Below are positions 10,251 through 18,691 of a DNA stretch of 23,696 nt, in pieces. The DNA comes from Gymnopilus junonius. Lineage: Eukaryota > Basidiomycota > Agaricomycetes > Agaricales > Galerinaceae. The translations under genes and the position numbers were made by a program. The number at the start of each line of letters is the position of its first letter. The stretch's first letter is position 1. The notes below the pieces were generated by a model. That model saw only the letters and a list, made by a program, of their open reading frames with translations, ran no database searches and was not told the origin of the DNA. The DNA is taken from positions 1-23,696 of the forward strand of contig JADNYJ010000478.1 in assembly GCA_015501075.1 (NCBI GenBank). Direction: 5' to 3'.

Positions 10251-10311
10251 CTCGTGACTCCATGGACTCCATGGATGGATTTTTCAATTCCTGTATGCTC
10301 TCGAGCTCGAC
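10251..10311 (-). repeat. Right inverted end of KDZ element
   Basis: Reverse complement of the left end in three blocks: CGAGCTCGA, CATACAGG, and CATGGAGTCCATGGAG then TCACG. See the left end for the comparison. The outer limit is taken at 10311 because the direct copy CTCGAGCTCGAC ends there. Confidence 0.75.
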
Positions 10312-10591
10312 TAGTCAATATTTCTACCTTGGCTTCATTTTGGGTTCATTGTCTATTTGAATTCATAATTTAGACATTCAGTTAGTTTCAGTTCAGTTCA
10401 TTGGCGACTATCACGTTAATTTTATAATTAATATTGGACGACCAAGTAACACGGCTCAAGAAAAGAGGCCTAGGCAGGATAAAATTTAAATATCGTAGCA
10501 AAGGCCCATAAGATAAAATAAAATACCTCATAAAGATCCAAATATATTTAGGACTTTAGCAATAGCCAGCTATGACCCCTCACGTTCATAA
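10312..10591. other. AT-rich spacer
   Basis: Low-GC sequence between the KDZ right end and the 3' side of the HNH gene. A short GTTTCAGTTCAGTTC near 10385 recalls the subterminal repeats of the element at 18692-19251, but no terminal repeats accompany it. No gene seen. Confidence 0.4.
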
Positions 10592-10633
10592 CTCATGCTC
10601 ATACTCATGCTCATGCCCATGCTCATGCTCATC
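10592..10633 (+). repeat. Hexanucleotide tandem repeat (CATGCT variants)
   Basis: About seven copies of a 6-base unit CATGCT with CATACT, CATGCC and CATCCT variants. It lies about 95 bases beyond the stop of the HNH gene on the minus strand and is probably 3'-flanking. Confidence 0.8.
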
Positions 10634-10886
10634 CTCCTCCAGCCTCGACCCCTCATATCCAGCCTCACATCCAAATCCCTCATTCGCAACGACAATGCCC
10701 CGATTCCAAAGCATCCACCTCCTCCCTCACACACCCTCCTGCTCCGCCTCCTCCGCTTTGATCCGAGCACCTCGCAACATCCCACGGATCTCATCCGGCG
10801 GGACGAGGATATACGGAAGTGCGAGGAGCATGTCAAATAGATCCGGTTCGTCTCTCTTCTTTTTCTTGGTCGTAGTCTTCTTGATG

Positions 10887-10894
10887 CTAGTTGG
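10887..10894 (+). repeat. Left target-site duplication CTAGTTGG
   Basis: Identical to the 8 bases at 11627-11634 on the other side of the inserted element. Eight-base duplications are the signature of hAT transposition. Confidence 0.88.
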
Positions 10895-11626
10895 CAAGAG
10901 GTGTCAGATCCACCGATCTTGGACGTAGGGTTCCCACGGATGGGGGGGGGGGGTATTCCTCAAAGCAGTTGACGGCTTCCTCTCGGCGAACAATGTGGCA
11001 TGTGACCGGCGTAGCTCAGCATCAACACACCAAACCTTCGTCAACTAAGGTAGTTCATCCCAAGTTCATCCTGACCTCTTATCACTTTCGACGCGGCGCT
11101 CCAGCTTGATGTGTCCTCTGCTCCCGCAATAACCTCAACAGGGTCAACTGATGCTGTATATACTGTATCATCTCAACCTCTCTCTCCTTCTCATGTCAAT
11201 ATATTTTTGTCAAATAATTCAACGAAGAAGAACGTCAGACCAAGCTCACTTCAAGTCCTTTGTGAACAATGTTATCCGTGACTTACATGGTGAATCTCCT
11301 CGATGACCTCATAGCACACAACCAATACAAAACCCTCCTATGCCCGTTCCATTTGCCTTGCCCATGGAAGTAGCTTATTGTTCTTATAACCAACCACAAA
11401 GGGATGTATTCTACTAACTAATTCCATATCTCTTCCTACTTTATCCATTTGAAACCTCATCACTTTGAGCGACACTAGAGTGTGCACTGGTAAGTATGTC
11501 CCATGCCGCCACCAGCCGCACTGATTATATCAGCTCCGCCGAGTGTGCCGAGTGTGAGAAAATGATGAGTTGGCCAGGCACATATTTGGATCTGACGTCC
11601 GTGATCACTGGATCTGACGCCTCTTG
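10895..11626. mobile_element. hAT-like non-autonomous element, 732 bp, in the HNH gene
   Basis: The left end CAAGAGGTGTCAGATCCA and the reverse-complemented right end CAAGAGGCGTCAGATCCA continue as CCGATCTTGGACGT and GTGATCACGGACGT, giving 27 of 32 positions identical. An identical 8-base duplication CTAGTTGG flanks the insert. GGATCTGACG is repeated at 11588-11597 and 11610-11619, like subterminal transposase sites. No transposase reading frame lies inside. Without the insert and one duplication copy the Pro-Thr repeat reads straight into SIKKTTTKKKKRDEPD of the host gene in frame. A G12 run (10942-10953) lies just inside the left end. Confidence 0.9.
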
Positions 11627-11634
11627 CTAGTTGG
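11627..11634 (+). repeat. Right target-site duplication CTAGTTGG
   Basis: Second copy of the 8-base duplication made when the hAT-like element inserted. Confidence 0.88.
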
Positions 11635-11673
11635 AGTTGGAGTGGGAGTGGGAGTGGGAGTGGGAGTGGGAGC
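11635..11673 (+). repeat. Hexanucleotide tandem repeat (GGAGTG)
   Basis: About six copies of GGAGTG, reading as Pro-Thr repeats on the coding minus strand of the HNH gene. The element inserted at the edge of this tract. Confidence 0.85.
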
Positions 11674-11942
11674 CCCTATCCGGGTGTGCTTGGTCAAACA
11701 CGTCCCTTCCACGTTAATGAGCCCAGCGTCGGAGAATTCTGGCGCGCCCCGAAGTGGTTGCAGTACGGCTGCTGGGGTATGTGAAGTCGAAGGGGGCCCA
11801 CTTGGGTGGCGGCCCATTGTTCGGTGTCGGGGTCGGAATCTAGAGTTGTCGTTATGGGGGTTTGGGTCTGCTGCGTCTTGGTCACGGTCTGCGTCCGGGT
11901 CAGGAGTGTCGGAACCGCTCCAACCCCACTGATGACGACGCA

Positions 11943-11955
11943 GGGGGGGGGGGGG
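11943..11955 (+). repeat. G13 homopolymer inside HNH coding region
   Basis: Thirteen G on the plus strand, C13 on the coding strand after PPSGTP. Such a run is prone to slippage and its exact length should be treated with care; it lies where the reading frame becomes confused. Confidence 0.8.
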
Positions 11956-13281
11956 TACCAGAAGGAGGCCCACCGAGTCCACCGAGTATAGATGGTGAGG
12001 TGGGTTTGAACAGGTGCGTTTGTGTACCTTTTCTCTTCTGGTGACTCGGAAGCGAGGGGGTCGATGTCGGATGTGGATAGGGCAAAGTTGGGTGTCTGTG
12101 TTTTTCGGTGCATCAAAGGCGAAGTCGAAGGTCAGCGTCGGGATATCGTTGCAGCAGAAGCACTATACAAACATCGAACGTACCGGTAAAAACGCGACAT
12201 GCCGACCTACCCACCGACTAGTGAGCTTGTTGAGGAGGATCCCATTTCGGACGCTGTCGATTTCCTGGACGATGCCCTCCCCGGAAGGGTGTCGGCTGCG
12301 GTGGCGGGTGTAGGTGGTAATGTACTGTACTGCCGCCAGGGCAATGAGTAAGACTTCTGAGGAATGGATATGCGAAGGAAGAGGTAAGGCTTCGGCGAAC
12401 GTGGACATACCAAATCGCCTTTACTACGAGGTAAGAGGTGCACGGCGTCGCAAACGATCTCTTTCAACCCTGTGAGGACGCAGTGTTTCCCATCCCTTTC
12501 TGCCACGACAGAGGAGAATTGAGACCGCCGAGGGGTAGTTTCACTCGAGCTACTTGAGCTACTCAAGGCGAAGTCTGCGTTGGTGTGCGCTGGGACGTCG
12601 TTGTAGATGTTAGGATCGACAGGGAACATCCGCAGCTTCTCCTCGTCCGTGGTGTGATAATACAGCACAGTAGACTCGGATGGGAGGGCAGCATCGTGGT
12701 CTATGGCATCGTATGAATCGCGACTGGAGGAATTTGAAAGATCGCCCTGTGCGCCGAGGATGGCGCCCATGACGTAGCGGATCCATTTGAACGGTTTACG
12801 GGAGAACTGGAGCTCGGTGAGGGTTTCGAGTGTGAGGGTGAGACAGGGGACCCAGTGCCAGTTGCTGGCGTCGGGATCTATGGAGGTGGAGGTGGAGGTG
12901 GGGAAATCGGAGGAGAGCGATATGGTGTGAGGGAGCGACGCGTAGACTTTGATTTGATTCTGGTTCGGATTCAGATTCTCTGGGAGGGGAGTCGAGGACA
13001 TGATGGGATTAAGAAGAGAATGTGGGTGTAAGGGTGGCCGAGGACTTGAATTGTCATTGGACATTGCATTGAATATTGAGACAGTTGTGGGGCGGTGTGG
13101 ATGATGAGTCAAGTACAAGCCATGTATCATCGCAGTGCAGCAGGAATTTCACTAGATAAGGATTAGAAGACACTTATACTGAAACTGAATGGTATTTAGT
13201 CCCTGCTTACCAGCCTTTCCTCTCAGTCAGGGATCTTGATATCTGCCGAGAAAAGAAAACCAAGTCGAGTGGCGGGTTCGG

Positions 13282-13333
13282 TTATCTTATCTCATCGCGG
13301 TGGGTAGCGGTCACGGTGCTGCGTGACAAATCC
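13282..13333 (+). promoter_or_regulatory. Bipartite motif, copy B
   Basis: TTATCTTATCTCA (13282-13294) followed by GTGCTGCGTGACAAATCC (13316-13333). The second half matches copy A at 15 of 18 positions. It lies between the start of the minus-strand HNH gene and the plus-strand exon remnant near 13475, so it could serve either gene. Confidence 0.35.
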
Positions 13334-13474
13334 GACATCGACTGTCCCCCAACCCTCCACATCGAACTCCTTTCACGACTTCAGCTTCCACTTCCACTTC
13401 CCCTAATGCACACGCAATCAACAACCAGCGCGTCGTTTACCTAATGCTGGACTGATAGACTACCCTGATCCTCC

Positions 13475-13728
13475 AAGTTGATCAACAATCATAAATGTGA
13501 CTTGCGGGACCTTGGAGCTCAAGTTGCTTTTAGAGGTGAGTACGCCCAACGGCTCAAAGTATCGTGTTTAGAAAACTTACATGTGTGCGTACAGTTTTCT
13601 CCTCGTTCATCTCGAACGATGTCGTAGTGGATACTATGTGCCATACTACTTACAGAGAATTACACCCTGGCTGTCGCGACTGGTTTGGCCCTTATAGAAT
13701 CGATTTAGCAGCCGGGTGTTCATCGTGA
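13475..13728 (+). other. Possible spliced exon pair, family unknown
   Basis: A frame containing CDLRDLGAQVAFR runs to a good donor (GTGAGT at 13536). The 59-bp intron ends ACAG at 13594, and the frame continues in phase as VFSSFISNDVVVDTMC then RELHPGCRDWFGPYRIDLA to TGA 13726-13728. The clean splice phase and protein-like composition suggest a gene fragment. No start codon or family was recognised, and chance is not excluded. Confidence 0.25.
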
Positions 13729-14437
13729 CTAGTGACGAGGGTGTTGATGCGGCAGCCGCAGCAGAACTTGAAGAGGATATTCTACTGCATATCAAGTCTC
13801 TTGGCCAGTTCGAATTCGAACTCAAATCATCTAGGTATACTCCACATGCGTTCTTCTCTTTTCCATTCAAGCTCTCTTTCACCAGCTCTTTACATACGCT
13901 ATGTTGATATTGACCCCTTTTTTTTCTTCCCAGGCCTTTGACAGCTCTGTTGTTCTCTACATTTCCTCAAGCCTGGATTGCGTTCCAAAGCCTGAGGTCA
14001 TGAAGGAAGGATGTCTCCTGGGCCAGGATAAGTAAGGTAGGCTATCGTTTATCTGGTATTCAAATGCCCTTGGTTCTGATTCAGCTTCTCGGGTTTGGAA
14101 TGGCCAAATCGTTACTAGTTCTGCGTTGACTCACTCTAATTTCGACTCGCCTGTCTGTCGTGTGGAAATTTTAATGGCCAAGTTGTGGAAATACGGTTAC
14201 GATTTCGATATATATGAATGGCTTAGCCTTCTCCAGGCATCACAAGCTTCGGGTTCGATACTGGATGCTGGATGCTGGATGCCGTATGCGATGCGCGCTC
14301 TTGTACGTTGCGGGGTAAGTTCATTACAAAAACCACTCAATCAAAGTAATCGCGTTCGATTGCAGTCACGATAATTCGGCACCCACGTCTGATAAAATAG
14401 TCCCTATAGGTCCATCAGAGAAAAATAGCGCATCAGC
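13729..14437. other. No firmly supported gene; one intron-like segment
   Basis: A frame from ATG 14126 (KLWKYGYDFDIYEWLSLLQA) reaches a consensus intron at 14315-14365 (GTAAGT..TTGCAG) but stops two codons after it. Tandem GGATGCT at 14261-14281 is simple repeat. I cannot say whether this was ever a gene. Confidence 0.25.
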
Positions 14438-14842
14438 TCATCTGGAGTTTATGCCATTTCGATCTATTGTCCCGTGCCGTACAAGAACTATGCATTGTAA
14501 CTTTCTGTCACCGATGGCGGCACGAGTGGCCTTAGGAGCTTGAAGCTTGATGAACGGAATAGAGGTTATCTGCAAGGTTTGACCAGAGGATTCTGCGTCT
14601 TCTGATTGGCTTGGGGCGGTGGGGCTTCGACTTATATGGGAATTCCTTAGGAATAATCCAACTTGCAGATAACCTCTAATGACGACACCCTTTTTCTGAT
14701 CTTCCATAGCTCTGGTATTCAAATCATCTGGGACACTGCCTGCGCCGCCCCATACAGGAATTTGAAGATTATTATTAGTAAGCTTGAGAGTTAGGCTCAA
14801 GAGTTGACCGAGGTAAAGTGCATCTTTCCCAGCCTTTTCAGA
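14438..14842 (-). pseudogene. Unrecognised gene fragment with an in-frame miniature element
   Basis: An acceptor-like TTTATAG precedes an open frame starting SEKAGKDALYLGQLLSLTLK and continuing LQIPVWGGAGSVPDD, EDQKKGVVI, then the sequence of a 115-bp insert, then PFIKLQAPKATRAAIGD and LQCIVLVRHGT to TGA 14438-14440. Without the insert and one TA the frame reads GVVII-PFIKLQ, so the insert added exactly 39 codons without breaking the frame. Upstream, 14893-15123 (minus) also reads like protein (VIYTLRPSPIYLPLSVLEL) and ends in TGA 14890-14892; it may be an earlier exon, but no good donor in matching phase was found. Family not recognised; it may be a whole gene in decay. Confidence 0.45.
14560..14678. 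mobile_element. 115-bp miniature TA-type inverted-repeat element
   Basis: GAGGTTATCTGCAAG at 14562-14576 is perfectly inverted at 14662-14676, and TA flanks both sides (14560-14561 and 14677-14678). Removing 117 bases restores a continuous host frame, which supports insertion over a chance hairpin. TA duplication points to the Tc1/mariner superfamily. There is no coding capacity of its own. Confidence 0.65.
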
Positions 14843-15276
14843 CTATAAATCTTATTGTACACGTTTTTCCAAGTTCCGTCCACATCGTCTCAACAGCCAG
14901 ATGGAAAGTATGTACCTTCCAATTTCAGTTCACCTCTAACACTGCCAGACGCGTCCTCTGTGGTCTTGACTCTTGATGGTCCCTGAAGCTCAAGGACGGA
15001 AAGGGGTAGGTATATTGGAGAAGGACGCAATGTATATATGACCCTCCGATTTCCAACTCGTTTTTCATGTTGCAGCCTTTCTTCTCCCTCATTGGAATAG
15101 ACATTCAAATATTCACTAGTCATGTTCGGCGTTCCGAGTCTCCTAATGTCCAGCTGCCGCTTGGAAGATTCTATCCTTTTCCTCTTATCTGGTTTGGCTT
15201 TTTTTTTATGTTGTTGGGCTCCTTATTCTCCTTACTGTGGCCTGATACGGTACCTGGTAATGTGTCTCAATTCGAA

Positions 15277-15441
15277 CTAATTGAAATTCCAAAGGCCGTG
15301 CGCGACGATCACGTGCCGATACTCCTGTCCCCCCTCCCCTTTGAGGTCGTCAATTTCTTTATTCCTCTGCCGGAGCTTTCTTTGTATTCTACGCCTGTAC
15401 CTCTTCTTTGATCGAAGCGGAGCGAGGTTGTGGTCTTGTCC
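15277..15441 (-). other. Possible coiled-coil exon remnant
   Basis: A 54-residue open stretch rich in Lys, Arg and Glu (RSKKRYRRRIQRKLRQRNKE, IDDLKGEGG, then HVIVAHGLWNFN) ends at TAG 15277-15279. There is no start codon. It may belong with the reading frames at 14438-15123, or be a chance frame opposite a T-rich plus strand. Confidence 0.2.
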
Positions 15442-15522
15442 TTATTCTTTTGTTGTCAGATAGGTGCAGTGTATGTCTCAGTGAGTGGTCATATGCAATT
15501 TAACGTGAATCAAACAAAGTAA

Positions 15523-16731
15523 CTAAGTTGTCCGGATCCAATCATTAAAATCCGGTGACCACTGTGCTAAAACAGGCCTATTTTTGTGGTAGTAGAGGCC
15601 ATCAAAATCCATGAAGACGTCGACGATTAAAGAAGGAACTACTGTCCCGGTTGAGGGTCTCCCAAACGGAGGCACACCCTGCCATCGCCGTTCGAGATAC
15701 TGGATCCAGTCGGGGTAGCATTCTGGTGGATGGAGGAATTTTCGGGAGATCTCGCAGTCTCCGTGGCGGAAGTAGTAACACGGACATTCAAATATTTTTC
15801 CAAAGTATTCTGACGCTTCGTCTAGGACTATCCAGGTTTCGCAGTCCCACTATCAACATGGTGTTGAATTAACGCGGCACAGAAAGACGAAATGCATAGC
15901 ATAGCAATAGCTACTCACCGACTTGTTCTCCTCGTCAGAACCTCGATATAAACGCCTCCAATCCAGGTCCATTGTTACCCTCCCCCACTCGGCCCTCCAC
16001 AGGATCTTACACGCCACCTTCCTCCCTTCTCCTGCAGGTAGGAGATTCGTATGAGGCGGTCGCAGAGCTATCCAATTCTGACCGTACTTCCTCGACGAAC
16101 CGCAGGTCGCAGGCGTGTCCATGTAGCAGTGGGTGAAAGGCATCCCTGGCCACATCCCATTAATCGACAACAGCGCCGGCCATTCGAGCACCCAAATTCG
16201 GAATTCCTCTGGGACGCCTGGGCTGTGCTTCCCCAGGGTTTTGATGTATTTTTTGCGGTTGAAGCTGCGTTCGACGGATTTGCGCATGTATTTTTGGGAG
16301 CGGGGGTCGGGTTTGGGGTGGGTGATGGTGAGGAGGTAGAGGTTGTATAGGCGGAGGCGGATGGGGTGTATATCTGCAATGGTGACTAGCTGTCGGCAGG
16401 TGGTGGAGACCATGCACATGGAGATGAGGGCGTCGACGGACATAAATGAGACACACAGGAGTTGGAGTTCGGTAGGCAGGCGGGGGAAAGGGAAGCGTTT
16501 TCGCTTCAATTTCACCAGGAAGAGTTTACTCCAGTAAGTAAAATACGAAAATATAGGTAGTGCGTGAAGCATGGTGGGTGGTAGTTTCATCGGTCCTCCA
16601 ATAGTTTCATCCATCCTTTGACTTTTGAGACATACAGAGTCGTCACGAGGACGGCGATGATGGAAACAGTTGAGTTTGAGGTGGCTATCATTGTTTATCA
16701 TAGTGTTCAGAGAACTAGTCCTGTGGCTCAT
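15523..16731 (-). CDS. F-box-like protein, two exons
   Basis: Exon 1 (16731-15919, 271 codons) and exon 2 (15849-15523, 108 codons plus TAG) join in phase over a 69-bp intron with GTGAGT and ATAG, giving 379 residues. Near residue 85 the segment FPRLPTELQLLCVSFMSVDALISM resembles an F-box (shown in pieces: FPRLPTELQLLC, VSFMSVDALISM), followed by TTCRQLVTIADI. The middle block FRIWVLEWPALLSINGMWPG and the C-terminal block ETWIVLDEASEYFGKIFEC with CYPDWIQYLERRW recall mushroom F-box proteins with an SMI1/KNR4-like tail. By family knowledge these would be substrate adaptors of SCF ubiquitin ligases; substrate unknown. A start at Met40 or at a later Met near the F-box is possible. CpG is frequent here, unlike in the KDZ element, and no stop interrupts the frame. 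A broken paralogue lies at 2028-2575. Confidence 0.75.
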
Positions 16732-16842
16732 GTTCTATGAACCTACGTAGACGATACGCCATACTGGGTGCCTCCAGGTAGTATTCTAGGAAATGACAGG
16801 ATATAGCAACCTCTATTGGTACATTCAAAAGTCGGTCGAGAG

Positions 16843-17351
16843 TTAACGAAGTGATAAAGGGGAAACGAAAGGCAGGAAGAATATCTGTACCAGAGGACTC
16901 GGATCGGGGTCTTCTAGCACAAGAGTCTCATAGCCATCGTCTGATTCTGTATCTGCTCTAATTTTCAGTTTACGAATAGGGTTGTCGGGCGTTGACACGT
17001 GTTCCATGACACTGAGGAGTGATTCGTCTTCGTAAATTCACGAATATTCAAGGTCTATGCATTCCAGATGGAGCTCTTTGATGTAGAGTGCAATTCGGGA
17101 TTGTATTGGATAATATGGAGTAAGTTTTGAACCTTCTCTTTCCGCGTCTGAGAGTCGCCACGGATTTGGATGGACAAGAAGATATGGAGTTGAGAGTGAG
17201 GGCGGAAAGACCGGCTGATGAGTGCACAATGGCGCAGGTCCTCTCCAGATGAGCCTAAGGTGAGGGAAGACCATGAATCACCGGCAACATGATTGATGAT
17301 TTTATCAATGAGCTCCTGCGATAATTTCGAAATTGGAGGTTCGTGAGCCAT
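16843..17351 (-). pseudogene. Broken F-box gene
   Basis: From ATG 17351 the protein begins MAHEPPISKLSQELIDKIIN, with LRHCALISRSFRPHSQLHIF, a standard mushroom F-box (LPQELID.II..L...C.LVSR.W.P.....LF). After QNLLHIIQYNP the frame breaks near 17098: the expected continuation RIALYIKELHLECIDLEYS lies in the next frame, consistent with loss of one C. That frame stops at TGA 17038-17040, beyond which a further 64 residues (IYEDESLLSVMEHVSTPDN and IRKLKIRA) continue the family pattern to TAA 16843-16845. The TGA could be a former CGA (Arg). Two independent lesions and a short length mark it as a pseudogene. SCF adaptor function is only the family expectation. Confidence 0.75.
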
Positions 17352-17919
17352 CGAGGGCGCAAATAATCTCGGTTTGATGCGTCCTTTATGAAGGAACCTG
17401 GTGGAGCGCGCTTTAAGTTAAGGCCGCAACGTTTCCGTCAATCAATTGGACAGCCTCATATTCTATGTAATTGGAAATGGGACTGCGTGATGCTTCCGCT
17501 GTCAAAACCATGTGAAAAATGTAAACCAACTTGACGAACGGGTCATGCTCATCACAATGGTTTGAACGTTTTCCTATAGCACTCTACCAGAGTATCGCCC
17601 ATCTTATTCATTGAATGTGCGAATTTGACAAACAAATAAGTGTTCCTTTTCTCTTTTCTTTCCTTAGCAGGATAAAAGTGCAGACAGTACTTATGGCCTT
17701 GTTGAACGAGCATCACCAAGATTGAATATATTGTATTGTCCTCGTACGGCCTAATCTGAGGGCAGAAAAATGTTTAATACTTCATAGAGTAGCTCATGCT
17801 GTAACATGTGGTGAGCATCTCGTACAAAGTCCGAAGTTGATCTGAAGAGTGAGAAAGAAGTCAGACTGGAAAGTCGAAGCGTGTGAGTTTCAACTTGTAA
17901 AAGATTGGGATTACTTATC
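17352..17919. other. Intergenic stretch, no gene seen
   Basis: Upstream region of the broken F-box gene. Only short open frames on both strands; no repeat recognised before the bipartite motif at 17920. Confidence 0.45.
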
Positions 17920-17951
17920 TTATCTTATCTGTGGGGCAGTGCTATGACAAA
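17920..17951 (+). promoter_or_regulatory. Bipartite motif, copy C
   Basis: TTATCTTATCT (17920-17930, part of a longer CTTATCTTATCTTATCT tract) followed by GTGCTATGACAAA (17939-17951). The spacing is shorter than in copies A and B. It lies roughly 100 bases upstream of the plus-strand exon remnant that follows. Confidence 0.3.
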
Positions 17952-18029
17952 CACAACCTCTCATGATCACATTCAAGTTTCTTCCACGACGTTTAGACCT
18001 CTGCACAATGCTTAGAACTTGCATAACAT

Positions 18030-18350
18030 ACAGATGACGGCTTGTATATGTTTCCAATCAATGATACAGGCTATCTCGCTCACATCCTTGGCATCATAAT
18101 GGTACGTTGAACTCTGCCTGCTTATTTTGTTCTAAAAACTTACTATTTGTACAGTTAGTTACTCATCAACCCAAGCTATAATTGACATCACCAAGGATTT
18201 CAGTTCATGCACCGTCGGCACATGTGGAGTCATCCTCTTTGACTGTGGCAGTACTGGCACTTCTACCTCTGCTTCTCAGTTCTGATTCCAGGCATCTTGG
18301 CATTATGTCACGAGGAGGACAGGCATGGTTTAAAGTCAATAGGATTGAAG
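18030..18350 (+). other. Possible spliced gene remnant, family unknown
   Basis: A stretch reading DDGLYMFPINDTGYLAHILG ends at a consensus donor (GTACGT at 18102); the 53-bp intron ends ACAG at 18154. Beyond it, one frame reads IIDITKDFSSCTVGTCGVIL then FDCGSTGTSTSASQF to TGA, although the phase does not join cleanly. Another donor (GTAAGC at 18351) precedes the miniature element at 18371. This is probably a decayed multi-exon gene; no domain recognised. Confidence 0.25.
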
Positions 18351-18370
18351 TAAGCCCATGTGTTACCCTA

Positions 18371-18598
18371 CTGTACTAATTCATTCAATTCGGTGGTCAG
18401 GGTCACAGGCCTCCCAAATTGACGAAAGTCACAGAGGTCACGCAAAAATCGGTCAAAATGCCTCAAAAACACATTCAGAAGGCCAAAAAAGCTTACAAAT
18501 CCATCAAAATCGCACCAAATATGGTAATTTGCCGAATCAAAATTTCGTCAGGTGGGTCACAGGTCACACAGCCTGCCAAATTGAATGAATTAGTACAG
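18371..18598. mobile_element. 228-bp miniature TA-type inverted-repeat element
   Basis: CTGTACTAATTCATTCAATT at the left is identical to the reverse complement of the right end, with TA flanking both sides (18369-18370 and 18599-18600). The next three bases differ at one position. The interior has GGGTCACAGG-type segments near both ends and no coding capacity. TA duplication suggests the Tc1/mariner superfamily. It may sit in a former intron that starts at 18351. Confidence 0.85.
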
Positions 18599-18691
18599 TA
18601 TTGAGTTGTCCGATTTGAGATTTAACCCTTCCTAGATACATCTCAGGAGCAAGTAAAGTACTTAGGTCCTCATGTAACGCTTTCTGACATG

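Larger units (their letters stand above)
4631..10311. mobile_element. KDZ-superfamily DNA transposon, about 5.7 kb
   Basis: The element is bounded by imperfect inverted ends (4631-4697 and 10251-10311). It carries a plus-strand companion gene with a GRF-like/cysteine-rich N-terminus (5153-6929) and a minus-strand KDZ transposase gene (7882-10118), arranged tail to tail. A Fot1/pogo-like deletion element (6980-7751) sits in the gap between the two 3' ends. CTCGAGCTCGAC occurs in direct orientation at 4631-4642 and 10300-10311. Because its core TCGAGCTCGA is palindromic it could be part of the inverted ends or part of a target duplication, so the edges are uncertain by about 12 bases. The element is nearly complete but both genes carry stops. 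KDZ elements are known to be abundant in mushrooms and to travel with companion genes. Confidence 0.85.
10727..13130 (-). pseudogene. HNH-nuclease-family gene split by a hAT-like element
   Basis: Exon 1 (13130 or, more likely, ATG 13001, to 12411) includes WIRYVMGAILGAQG and the HNH core RDGKHCVLTGL...CDAVHLLPRSKGD. Intron 12410-12325 (GTATGT..ACAG) joins in phase to exon 2 (12324-12184), YITTYTRHRSRHPSGEGI then QEIDSVRNGILLN. Intron 12183-12096 (GTACGT..ACAG) joins in phase to TPNFALSTSDIDP. One extra base near 12020 separates EEKRYT from THLFKPTSP. Further indels follow: a C13 run at 11943-11955 and a scrambled APEFSD block near 11740. A Pro-Thr repeat is then cut by the element at 10895-11626. 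Beyond it, DLFDMLLALPYILVPPDEIR (frame starting at 10886) ends at TGA 10727-10729. Mushroom HNH proteins of this type share these blocks; their biological role is not settled. As read, the gene is dead. Confidence 0.85.

Noticed and set aside
10384..10402. Fragment of the 18692-19251 element
   Set aside because: Only a short CAGTTCAGTTC string is shared; no TAGGGTTGC end or duplication is present.
11624..11982. Long overlapping reading frames on both strands with Gly-Val or Pro-Thr runs
   Set aside because: They arise from the GGAGTG hexamer repeat and the HNH coding strand; only the minus strand carries family motifs.
15067..15411. 114-residue plus-strand frame with a hydrophobic stretch
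   Set aside because: The stretch is the complement of an A-rich minus strand; no start context, intron support or family motif.
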